Notes under the pieces: generated by a model
Told to the model about the DNA's origin: nothing
Seen by the model: only the letters and a program-made list of their open reading frames with translations
Database searches by the model: none
In this document: in pieces, positions 1 to 5,843 of the stretch
Position numbering within the stretch: the first letter of the stretch is position 1
How the letters are laid out: each line of letters opens with the position of its first letter
Made by a program: the position numbers and the translations under genes
Source: Campylobacterota bacterium
Lineage (GTDB): Bacteria; Campylobacterota; Campylobacteria; Campylobacterales; Sulfurovaceae
Assembly: GCA_003646505.1 (NCBI GenBank)
Contig: QMKT01000028.1
Span: 1-14,442 of the forward strand
Length of the DNA stretch: 14,442 nucleotides
Direction of reading: 5' to 3'

Positions 1-17
1 ATTCCAACATAAAACAT
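1..17 (-). CDS. IS110-family transposase, first codons only (partial)
   Basis: On the minus strand an AAGGGG Shine-Dalgarno (29-24) sits 6 nt before an ATG at 17-15, which opens a frame reading M-F-Y-V-G and then an AT-starting codon (I or M) at the edge. IS110-family transposases commonly begin MFYVGIDIAK or close variants, where the Asp belongs to the RuvC-like DEDD catalytic site. Here the frame is cut before that Asp. Five residues alone are weak evidence. The call is strengthened by the good SD and by the roughly 180-nt structured, gene-free leader, as in IS110-group elements. Another short-start protein cannot be excluded. Confidence 0.35.
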
Positions 18-23
18 AATAAA

Positions 24-200
24 CCCCTTGAGTGTTAATTTTAAAGTTCTCATAGCTTCGTGTTATACAAGGTAGAAGTTCTTACACTCCTCCTTAGCAT
101 CCTATAGATGATTTTTAAAGCTAACACAAGACGTTTTATGTGCTGGTACCAAAGTCCAAAAAGGAAAAAAACTTGTTTATTGTTAGCTTTTGTGAAAACT
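24..200 (-). ncRNA. Candidate IS110 bridge RNA (two-hairpin guide RNA)
   Basis: Read 5' to 3' on the minus strand, the leader contains two large hairpins. The first (190-117) pairs AAAGCTAAC (190-182) with GTTAGCTTT (125-117) and ACAAG (176-172) with CTTGT (130-126). It leaves an AATAA bulge (181-177) on the 5' arm and a 41-nt loop. The second (89-30) pairs GAGTGT (89-84) with ACACTC (35-30), plus an A-bulged two-pair extension. Known bridge RNAs have a target-binding loop followed by a donor-binding loop, directly upstream of the transposase start; order, size and location all agree here. The second hairpin carries CTATGAG (55-49) on its 3' side, complementary to CTCATAG at the presumed element end (205-199). 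The RNA ends are estimates. A small hairpin (TGAGT 220-216 with ACTCA 206-202) lies just upstream but probably outside the element. Confidence 0.38.
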
Positions 201-269
201 ATGAGTCTTTATTGAACTCAACCTTATTTTATCGATTTGGTTGATAAATATATTATACGAAGGAAAGTG

Positions 270-881
270 ATGAAAAAAGTAATACCGATATTAGTGGCAA
301 TGGCAGCAATAAGTAATTTGGGGTTTGCAGGTGGAGATATTGAGCCGGTAGAAGCAGTAGTGGTAGTAGAAAAAGAAGTGTATCCATTTTATGTAGGAGT
401 TGGTCTTTCTTTTGTAAGTACACGTTATTCTAGTGTTTCCTTGGGGTTTTTCGATGATAAATCTGGAGAAGATGATACTGGAGACATTTTACTTATGGCT
501 GGATATGAGTTTAACCCGTATATCGCACTGGAAGGTCGTTATATGAGCTCTTTTACTGGTGAAGATTCTCTTACCCGAGATTCATGGGGAGTTTATGTAA
601 AACCTCAATATCCGGTGAATGATAAATTTAGTGTATATGCATTATTAGGGTATGGTGGTATGACAGTTGATGGTAAAGATAATGGCCTTATACCTGTAGT
701 TGTAGATGAAAGTGGTTTTCAATGGGGCTTAGGTGCAAGTTATGACTTGAATGTACATTTTTCCATTTTTATTGATTATGTCAATATTGCAAATGATATG
801 GATACAAATATATTAGTGGGGTCAACTTTTGAAAAAGTGGATTCAGATGCACTTTCAATGGGTGTGACTTATCATTTTTAA
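270..881 (+). CDS. Outer-membrane beta-barrel protein (OmpA/OmpW-like porin fold)
   Basis: A 203-residue exported protein. The N-terminus is a Sec signal peptide (MKKVIPILVAMAAISNLGFA, probable cleavage after the LGFA Ala at about residue 20). It is followed by alternating hydrophobic/polar strands such as YVGVGLSF, ILLMAGYEF, YIALEGRY, SVYALLGYGG and FQWGLGASYDL. It ends in a C-terminal Phe (GVTYHF), the usual BAM recognition signal of outer-membrane barrels. Size and pattern fit the eight-stranded 'outer membrane protein beta-barrel' family; no peptidoglycan-binding OmpA domain follows. The ATG at 270 is chosen because AAGGA (260-264) precedes it by 5 nt and the signal peptide starts there; the frame stays open upstream to a TTG at 237, which lacks these supports. 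A presumed IS110 end lies about 65 nt upstream, so its promoter may have been displaced or replaced. The ligand or cargo is unknown. Confidence 0.85.
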   Translation: MKKVIPILVAMAAISNLGFAGGDIEPVEAVVVVEKEVYPFYVGVGLSFVSTRYSSVSLGFFDDKSGEDDTGDILLMAGYEFNPYIALEGRYMSSFTGEDSLTRDSWGVYVKPQYPVNDKFSVYALLGYGGMTVDGKDNGLIPVVVDESGFQWGLGASYDLNVHFSIFIDYVNIANDMDTNILVGSTFEKVDSDALSMGVTYHF

Positions 882-885
882 TTTT

Positions 886-907
886 CCTCGGGAATAATTC
901 CCCCAGG
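886..907. terminator. Stem-loop between convergent genes, possible weak terminator
   Basis: GGGAA (890-894), loop TAA, TTCCC (898-902), with an outer CCT/AGG pairing (886-888 with 905-907). It sits just after the outer-membrane protein gene and before the end of the opposing gene. Neither side has a clear T-run, so classical Rho-independent function is doubtful; it may only protect the 3' end. Confidence 0.35.
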
Positions 908-962
908 AATATTAAAAATACATTATCCTATACTAGCTAGATCACTCCAACAATCATCAATT

Positions 963-1424
963 CTAACGGGTATACTGTGATACTTTTCCCTCTTCATTAA
1001 TGACATTTAACTGCTGTGCATTCCTACTCTGAATCTTCAGAATACGTATGGACTGAGTATCAAAACGATGTCTGAAATAATTCGCCAGTTGCTCTAACGA
1101 TTTCTGAGAGATACGATACACTTCTTTTGCCAAAGGAACATCGATCGTCTTAATGACATACACTAAAGTATCCTTATGTACTTTCCATATTCCCGTAACT
1201 TTAATTTGAAGATCTTTGACAAAAGCATCACCTTTTTGAACACTCACCAGCAATAAAAGTGAAAACGTATTGTTGGCATTTAAATTCAAATACTCTTTTT
1301 CTATAGTTAAGGTTCCCTTATTTTTCGTTTGACTGACCGATTGCCATTTTCCCACAAGAAGCCTATTTTGATTCATAGCAGAAAGTTCTGCCATCATGAT
1401 CAGGATCATCAGTAAAATTTTCAT
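963..1424 (-). CDS. Small exported protein of unknown function, lipocalin-like pattern
   Basis: A 153-residue protein that I do not recognise. The N-terminus (MKILLMILIMMAELSAM) is a short Sec-type signal peptide with likely cleavage near residue 16, so the mature protein should be periplasmic. The body begins with LLVGKWQSVSQ and continues as a series of short beta strands (GTLTIEKEYLNL, NTFSLLLLVSV, IKVTGIWKVHKDTLVYVIK). A GxW motif near the start, a second GxW and repeated strands resemble small lipocalin-like or 'DUF' barrel proteins, but this is pattern only. A helical insertion (QKSLEQLANYFRHRF) precedes the last strands. AAAGGGA lies 6 nt before the ATG at 1424. It is transcribed away from the Sel1-repeat gene, with a TATAAT box on the minus strand in between, and converges on the outer-membrane protein gene. 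Confidence 0.7.
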   Translation of the reverse strand: MKILLMILIMMAELSAMNQNRLLVGKWQSVSQTKNKGTLTIEKEYLNLNANNTFSLLLLVSVQKGDAFVKDLQIKVTGIWKVHKDTLVYVIKTIDVPLAKEVYRISQKSLEQLANYFRHRFDTQSIRILKIQSRNAQQLNVINEEGKVSQYTR

Positions 1425-1452
1425 ATTCTATCCCTTTGTATTCAACTGCAAT

Positions 1453-1458
1453 ATTATA
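1453..1458 (-). promoter_or_regulatory. Candidate -10 box for the small exported protein gene
   Basis: TATAAT on the minus strand about 29 nt before the ATG at 1424, a perfect sigma70 -10 consensus. No convincing -35 is visible, which is normal for Campylobacterota promoters. The site lies next to a perfect 12-bp palindrome (1461-1472). Confidence 0.45.
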
Positions 1459-1460
1459 AT

Positions 1461-1472
1461 CAGTTATAACTG
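1461..1472. promoter_or_regulatory. Perfect 12-bp palindrome between divergent promoters, possible operator
   Basis: CAGTTATAACTG is an exact inverted repeat placed between the minus-strand TATAAT (1458-1453) and the plus-strand extended -10 (1498-1506). It abuts a second, smaller inverted repeat, CTGTAAACAG (1470-1479). Where a -35 would be for the leftward promoter, a dimeric regulator could bind and affect one or both genes. The regulator is unknown. Confidence 0.35.
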
Positions 1473-1497
1473 TAAACAGTGTAGTAAAGCATAGTTT

Positions 1498-1506
1498 TGT
1501 TATACT
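1498..1506 (+). promoter_or_regulatory. Candidate extended -10 promoter for the Sel1-repeat gene
   Basis: TGT followed by TATACT forms an extended -10 (TGN-TATAxT), preceded by a T-rich stretch. Transcription would start near 1513, giving a leader of about 40 nt that contains AGGA (1541-1544), 7 nt before the ATG at 1552. Confidence 0.4.
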
Positions 1507-1551
1507 CTTTGTCAAATATTCCCCTGTAAATTTCTCACATAGGATAGAACT

Positions 1552-2970
1552 ATGAATCAAACTAAAAAAAGATTAAGTATCATTAAAATTGCCATTTCGA
1601 TCACTGACATTGAAACCATTCAACTTCAGATCTTAAAATTGGGCTTGCTAAAAACAGATGAAAAGATCCAAAACATTATTTCCATGCTTCAGGCTGAAAA
1701 TTATGCACAGGCACAGGGACTGATCACTACTTATATAGAAACGCCTACAGAAAATATACTGCAAAGAAGTTCTCAGGAGAGAAAACAGACATTCACAAAA
1801 GAAGAACAATCAACCGTTGATGAATTTCAACTTTTTGTAACCCCGAACGGAAATGAGAAAAAAGTAGAAATAGATATTAATGATTATATAAGTGATGATC
1901 TTCAGATCCCTACTGTCAAATCTCTAGAGAAAGAGAAAAAAAGAGAACCCATAGAAAAAATTCAGGAAATTGAAGAGATAGATATTAATGATTTTCTCTC
2001 TGTTGCCCCTGTTATACCAAGCAAGCAGACAGAGAGAGATACTGTCAAAACCAGTCATATAGCGACAAATGATTTTGACTCTCTACTCAATATGGATGCG
2101 AATGATGTACTTACAGATAATATTGATCTAAAGATTAACTATACGGAAGAAGATAACTTTTTTGCATTGCCAAGCCAATCACCAAAAACGCTTACCCCTA
2201 CCTCTGACATTCCAAAAGATACTTTTTTTGACATCCCAGATAGCATTGATATTTTAAGTCCGACACTTATGCAAAATACTAAAGTTGAAGAAGTACCAAA
2301 AGAAGAATCTTTCTTGTTGACACAAGAAGAGCCATTACAAGATGAGCCCTTAGAAAAAAATATAGTTGAAGAAAATATATTACAAGAAGAAAAGAATCCA
2401 CTCCAAGAACTCTCCCCTTCAGACATTATAACGGAAGATACAGCCCCAACACACTATAAAAGTATTCCTTACATATCACAAAAACTCGAAAGTATGCACA
2501 AACAGTACCCTTCCCCCTACAGCAATTATGAACCTTTTTCTGCCCTCTCTGGGCTGTTGACAAAAATCAGGCAAGAGACATACCTCGAAGAAGAGATAGA
2601 AGAGATATTAGGAGATGTCAAAAAATTGAAAGGAGAGCAGCAATTCTCGCAGGCAACACAACTCTTGCTTGTATGTGCTTCTACTCCATCACCCTTTGCA
2701 CAACTCAATTTAGCCAGAGAACTCTACAAGGGTATCTTGTTGACACAAAACATTCCTCAAGCTTTTATTCTTCTCAATACACTTGCAATGGATGACTACC
2801 CAGAAGCACTTTGTGATCTGGGGCAATTTTATGAAAACGGTATAGGCACAAAAAAAGATAAGAAAAGAGCGGAACATCTTTACAAAGATGCCATGGAGTT
2901 TGGTATTAAAAGAGCAAAAACCCATTTTGAACGTCTAAAACAACAAAATAAAGGGTTTTTTAGAAAATAG
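1552..2970 (+). CDS. Sel1/TPR-repeat protein with long acidic linker
   Basis: A 472-residue protein in three parts. Residues 1-75 are helical (ETIQLQILKLGLLKTDEKIQ onward) with no signal peptide. Residues 76-330 form a low-complexity, acidic, proline-containing linker that is probably disordered. Residues 330-465 are alpha-helical and end in Sel1-like repeats: a weak one around 383-412 and a clear one around 416-450 (EALCDLGQFYENGIGTKKDK, then AEHLYKDAMEFG). Sel1 repeats are protein-interaction scaffolds. The linker carries a repeated short motif, E-I-D-I-N-D-[YF]-[IL]-S, at about 106-114 and 142-150, with a degenerate copy (TNDFDSLL) at 172-179. The start has AGGA at 7 nt. The location is probably cytoplasmic. 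The stop codon is 4 nt from the end of the convergent bioA. The partner and role are not evident. Confidence 0.75.
   Translation: MNQTKKRLSIIKIAISITDIETIQLQILKLGLLKTDEKIQNIISMLQAENYAQAQGLITTYIETPTENILQRSSQERKQTFTKEEQSTVDEFQLFVTPNGNEKKVEIDINDYISDDLQIPTVKSLEKEKKREPIEKIQEIEEIDINDFLSVAPVIPSKQTERDTVKTSHIATNDFDSLLNMDANDVLTDNIDLKINYTEEDNFFALPSQSPKTLTPTSDIPKDTFFDIPDSIDILSPTLMQNTKVEEVPKEESFLLTQEEPLQDEPLEKNIVEENILQEEKNPLQELSPSDIITEDTAPTHYKSIPYISQKLESMHKQYPSPYSNYEPFSALSGLLTKIRQETYLEEEIEEILGDVKKLKGEQQFSQATQLLLVCASTPSPFAQLNLARELYKGILLTQNIPQAFILLNTLAMDDYPEALCDLGQFYENGIGTKKDKKRAEHLYKDAMEFGIKRAKTHFERLKQQNKGFFRK
1870..1993 (+). repeat. Short direct repeat encoding the IDIND linker motif
   Basis: The 16-nt sequence ATAGATATTAATGATT occurs exactly at 1870-1885 and 1978-1993, 108 nt apart and in the same reading frame. 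Both copies encode I-D-I-N-D-(Y/F). A partial third copy (AATGATTTT at 2068-2076) follows. It looks like a duplicated linear interaction motif rather than a mobile repeat. Confidence 0.6.
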
Positions 2971-2981
2971 CTCTCTATTTT
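2964..2981. terminator. AT-rich palindrome holding both stop codons of convergent genes
   Basis: AAAATAG (2964-2970), loop CTCT, CTATTTT (2975-2981) is a perfect 7-bp stem. The TAG of the Sel1-repeat gene and the TAG of bioA are the mirrored halves. With T-rich flanks on both strands it could act as a minimal bidirectional terminator, but the stem is weak. Confidence 0.35.
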
Positions 2982-4282
2982 GCGATCTTCCTGATCCCTT
3001 CATAAGCTACTGCTATCATCTTATCTATCTCTTCATACGTAATAATATAGGGTGGCATAAAATAGATAATAGAACCCAGGGGTCTTAAAAGTACCCCTTG
3101 TGTCAATGCATACTCATAGATCTTCAATCCTATACGTTCACTGGCTTCATACCCTTCTAGTTCAATGGCTGTAACCATTCCCTGCTGCCTGATCTCTTTT
3201 ACATTGGGTAAGTCTGAAAATTTTTCTAAATTTTCCAATATATAGTGGCTCTTCTTTTCATTTTCACCTAAAATATCATTTTGTTCAAATATTTCCAATG
3301 TAGCCAAAGCAGCTGCGCAGGCCAAAGGATTTCCTGTATAACTATGTGAATGTAAAAAAGCTTTATGCTCATTATAATCACAATAAAAAGCAGTATAGAC
3401 ATCATCACTTGTCATCACCACAGAAAGAGGCAAATATCCTCCTGTCAATCCTTTTGAGAGTGTCATAAAGTCAGGAGATATCCCTGCATAATCACAGGCG
3501 AACATCTTTCCTGTACGTCCAAACCCTGTCATGATCTCATCAGCTATAAGATGCACATCATATTTTTTTGTCAACTTTCTTGCCCCCTCAAGATAAGCAG
3601 GATGATACATATGCATCCCTCCTGCTCCCTGAATAAGCGGTTCAAGAATAAATGCAGCGATCTCTTCACCTTTTTCTTTTAAGGTCTCTTCTAAACTGAC
3701 CAATGCATCATTGGCTGCATTGATCGTCTGATCTTCAGGAACAGGAACTTGCATATTTGCAATAAGCAAGGGCGCATACGTTTCTTTGTAAAGACTAACA
3801 TCTCCTACACTCAAAGCACCGATCGTTTCACCATGGTAAGAGTTAGACAAAGATAAAAACAGTGCCTTACTTTTCCCTAGATTGAGATGATAATGATAAC
3901 TCATTTTTAAAGCAGCTTCCACTGCACTCGATCCGTTGTCGACATAAAATACCTTACGCAGTTCTTCTGGTGTGATAGCAACCAGTTTATGTGCAAGATC
4001 TATGGCAGGTTCATGGGTAAAACCTGCCAAAAGAACATGTTCAAGTGTATCAAGTTGTGCTTTTATTTTGTTATTGATATGTGCATTGGCATGTCCAAAA
4101 AGATTCACCCACCAGGAACTGACTGCATCAATGTATTTATTGCCTTCAAAATCATAAAGATAGACACCTTTTCCTGACTTTACAGGCACAAGTGGCAAGG
4201 TCTCATGATCCTTCATTTGGGTACAAGGATGCCATATCACTTCAAGGTCCCGTTGCATCATTTCAGTATTTTTTTGAGACAT
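2975..4282 (-). CDS. bioA: Adenosylmethionine-8-amino-7-oxononanoate aminotransferase
   Basis: A PLP-dependent class-III aminotransferase that moves the amino group of S-adenosylmethionine to 7-keto-8-aminopelargonate (KAPA) to give 7,8-diaminopelargonate (DAPA), the antepenultimate step of biotin synthesis, in the cytoplasm. Counting from the TTG at 4300, BioA hallmarks are WHPCTQM (23-29), DAVSSWWVN with the paired Trp (63-64), NGSSAVEAALKM (PLP phosphate site, 122-133), SYHGETIGALS (154-164), ADEIMTGFGRTGKMF with the cofactor Asp (254), and TLSKGLTGGYLPLS with Schiff-base Lys283. The C-terminal domain ends RPLGSIIYFMPPYIITYEEI. Length is normal. I prefer the ATG at 4282 (435 aa): the TTG at 4300 has no SD, while GGAG (4297-4294) precedes the ATG, though at 11 nt. 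It is divergent from the chaperone-ftsAZ operon; no other bio gene is in view. Confidence 0.95.
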   Translation of the reverse strand: MSQKNTEMMQRDLEVIWHPCTQMKDHETLPLVPVKSGKGVYLYDFEGNKYIDAVSSWWVNLFGHANAHINNKIKAQLDTLEHVLLAGFTHEPAIDLAHKLVAITPEELRKVFYVDNGSSAVEAALKMSYHYHLNLGKSKALFLSLSNSYHGETIGALSVGDVSLYKETYAPLLIANMQVPVPEDQTINAANDALVSLEETLKEKGEEIAAFILEPLIQGAGGMHMYHPAYLEGARKLTKKYDVHLIADEIMTGFGRTGKMFACDYAGISPDFMTLSKGLTGGYLPLSVVMTSDDVYTAFYCDYNEHKAFLHSHSYTGNPLACAAALATLEIFEQNDILGENEKKSHYILENLEKFSDLPNVKEIRQQGMVTAIELEGYEASERIGLKIYEYALTQGVLLRPLGSIIYFMPPYIITYEEIDKMIAVAYEGIRKIAK

Positions 4283-4300
4283 GCTTTTTTCACACTCCAA

Positions 4301-4367
4301 TTCATTAGCGATAAGCTTATTTTAGATAGAATATTGTACAAATTTTTTGATTGAAGGTAGATGAAGT
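4301..4367. promoter_or_regulatory. Divergent promoter region between bioA and the chaperone-ftsAZ operon
   Basis: Rightward, TAGAAT (4327-4332) could serve as a -10, with a start near 4340 and about 28 nt of leader before the ATG at 4368. GAAGG (4353-4357) is the best SD, at 10 nt. Leftward, TAAAAT on the minus strand (4324-4319) lies about 37 nt before the bioA ATG. The two boxes nearly overlap, so the promoters may compete. No -35 elements or BirA-type operator palindrome are visible. Confidence 0.35.
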
Positions 4368-5843
4368 ATGATTAGTTGGATGCAAAAACACAATAAGTAT
4401 CTTGTATGGACAATATGGGTAGCAACCATCGCATTTATTGGTGCAGGTTTTGTAGGATGGGGAAGTTACAGCTTTGGTTCCAAAGCAGGTAATGTAGCCA
4501 AAGTGGGTGACATTGAGATCACACAGACAAAACTCAACATGGTTTACAGTAATGTGTATAACCAATATAATGAAGCACTACAAGGTAAACTTGATGATAA
4601 GAAAGCCAAAGAAATGGGTCTTATAAAACAAGCATTTGCACAATTGGAAACACAGGCTAAGATCCTCAATTTTTCAAAAGAACTTGGTATTGTTGTCTCA
4701 GATGCAGAGATCGTAAATAGATTACAAAGTATCAAGTCATTTCAAAAAGACGGGGTCTTCAATAAAGAAATCTATAATGGATACCTTAGAGCACAAAGAC
4801 TTAAAGCAAATGTATTTGAAGATACACTGAGAGAAGAACTAGTCATTCAAAAAACCATTGCATTACTCAATGTAGATGCTTTACCTTTTGAAAAAGAAGC
4901 AATCGCTGCGGGTATGAATGTAAGTGATAAGTTAGCCTATAAAGTATTGACACAAGATGATCTTGATTTTGTACCGGATGAAGCTAAAATGAAAGCATTC
5001 TGGGAAGCAGAAAAAGATACATTCCTAACAGACAAAATGCTTACGCTTTCTGTTGTTTGGACTCAAAGCAACGATACAGTGGTCACAGAAGATGAGATAA
5101 AAGCACATTACGACACAAACAGTTTTAATTATACCAATGAAACAGGGAAACAACTCACTTTTGAAGAAGCTAAAGCTTTGGCTGAAAAAGATTTAAAACT
5201 GAAAAAAACAAAAAAGACAGCGCAGAAAGCCTATATCGCATTCAAAAAAGGAAAGCTTGACAGCAGTGAAAAAATAACACTTCCTTTCGGTGATACTACA
5301 CTCTCAAATGACCTATGGAATACAGTCAAGGAAAAATCTGTGGGAGATATACTTAAACCAAAAGTCGTAGCAGATAAATATGCAACAGTCAAAATAGAAA
5401 ATATAGTCTTACCACAAATAAAAACATATGAAGATGCCAAAGAAGAAGTAAGTGTACTTTATGCAACACAAGCAAAAAAAGAAGCACTTCTTGCATCGGC
5501 AGAGTTAACACTCAAAAATTTTGATCAAAGTGATGCGATTGTATCAGATTTCCTGAAGTTAGAAGAAGGTGTCAACCTAAAACCATTAAATAATCAAGAA
5601 AGTTTACAATTTTTACAAAAACTCTTTACATCCTCAAAAGAAAAGGGTATTATAAGCGTATCAAATAAAGTCGTGGTTTACAACATATTGGAACAAAGGC
5701 TTCAGTCGATGGATGAAAACCAGACAAATTTTGTAAACCAAACTGTCAGTAAATTAAAACAAAGTACATTTGAATCAAACCTGATAAAAATGTTACATAA
5801 AAAATATCCAACAGAAGTCTATATGGGAGGGCTTACAAATTGA
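4368..5843 (+). CDS. PpiD/SurA-N-type periplasmic chaperone, membrane anchored
   Basis: A 491-residue protein with one N-terminal membrane anchor (about residues 12-34, within LVWTIWVATIAFIGAGFVGW) and a periplasmic body. Residues 35-190 match the SurA_N/PpiD chaperone region: KVGDIEITQTKLNMVYSNVY, LIKQAFAQLETQAKILNFSK, GIVVSDAEIVNRLQS and FNKEIYNGYLRAQRL. PpiD-class proteins help outer-membrane and secreted proteins fold as they leave Sec. The middle (about 200-380) has some parvulin-like edges (ITLPFGDTTLSNDLW, YATVKIENIVLPQIKTYEDA), but I cannot find the catalytic parvulin core, so isomerase activity is doubtful. This is common for the family, and E. coli PpiD, at about 620 aa, is longer. 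It overlaps ftsA by 4 nt, which suggests translational coupling with cell-division genes. The same order is recalled from Helicobacter and Campylobacter. Confidence 0.85.
   Translation: MISWMQKHNKYLVWTIWVATIAFIGAGFVGWGSYSFGSKAGNVAKVGDIEITQTKLNMVYSNVYNQYNEALQGKLDDKKAKEMGLIKQAFAQLETQAKILNFSKELGIVVSDAEIVNRLQSIKSFQKDGVFNKEIYNGYLRAQRLKANVFEDTLREELVIQKTIALLNVDALPFEKEAIAAGMNVSDKLAYKVLTQDDLDFVPDEAKMKAFWEAEKDTFLTDKMLTLSVVWTQSNDTVVTEDEIKAHYDTNSFNYTNETGKQLTFEEAKALAEKDLKLKKTKKTAQKAYIAFKKGKLDSSEKITLPFGDTTLSNDLWNTVKEKSVGDILKPKVVADKYATVKIENIVLPQIKTYEDAKEEVSVLYATQAKKEALLASAELTLKNFDQSDAIVSDFLKLEEGVNLKPLNNQESLQFLQKLFTSSKEKGIISVSNKVVVYNILEQRLQSMDENQTNFVNQTVSKLKQSTFESNLIKMLHKKYPTEVYMGGLTN

Larger units (their letters stand above)
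1..205 (-). mobile_element. Probable left end of an IS110-family insertion sequence (truncated by window edge)
   Basis: Read on the minus strand, this stretch ends with an SD-preceded ATG and the codons for MFYVG, matching the usual opening of IS110-family DEDD transposases (MFYVGID...). It is preceded by about 180 nt of structured non-coding DNA. IS110-group elements have such a left end, without terminal inverted repeats, and encode a bridge RNA there. The outer boundary is inferred: CT at 205-204 (minus strand), followed by CATAG, is complementary to a candidate donor guide at 55-49. The element appears to be inserted about 65 nt upstream of the outer-membrane protein gene and points away from it. 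The right end and nearly all of the transposase lie outside the window, so family membership rests on five codons plus RNA architecture. Confidence 0.42.

Noticed and set aside
87..95. AAGGAGGAG on the minus strand looks like a strong ribosome binding site
   Set aside because: The following GTG is immediately followed by TAA, so no gene starts there. It lies in the putative bridge RNA, at the base of the second hairpin.
237..269. Upstream TTG start for the outer-membrane protein
   Set aside because: It adds 11 charged residues before a perfect signal peptide and has no SD. The ATG at 270 has AAGGA at 5 nt.
1363..1560. Minus-strand open frame overlapping the intergenic region and the start of the small exported protein gene
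   Set aside because: It overlaps a better gene in another frame, spans the divergent promoter region, and has no protein-like composition.
4283..4300. BioA start at the TTG at 4300
   Set aside because: There is no SD before it, and six extra residues precede a normal ATG. The ATG at 4282 is preferred, though not certain.
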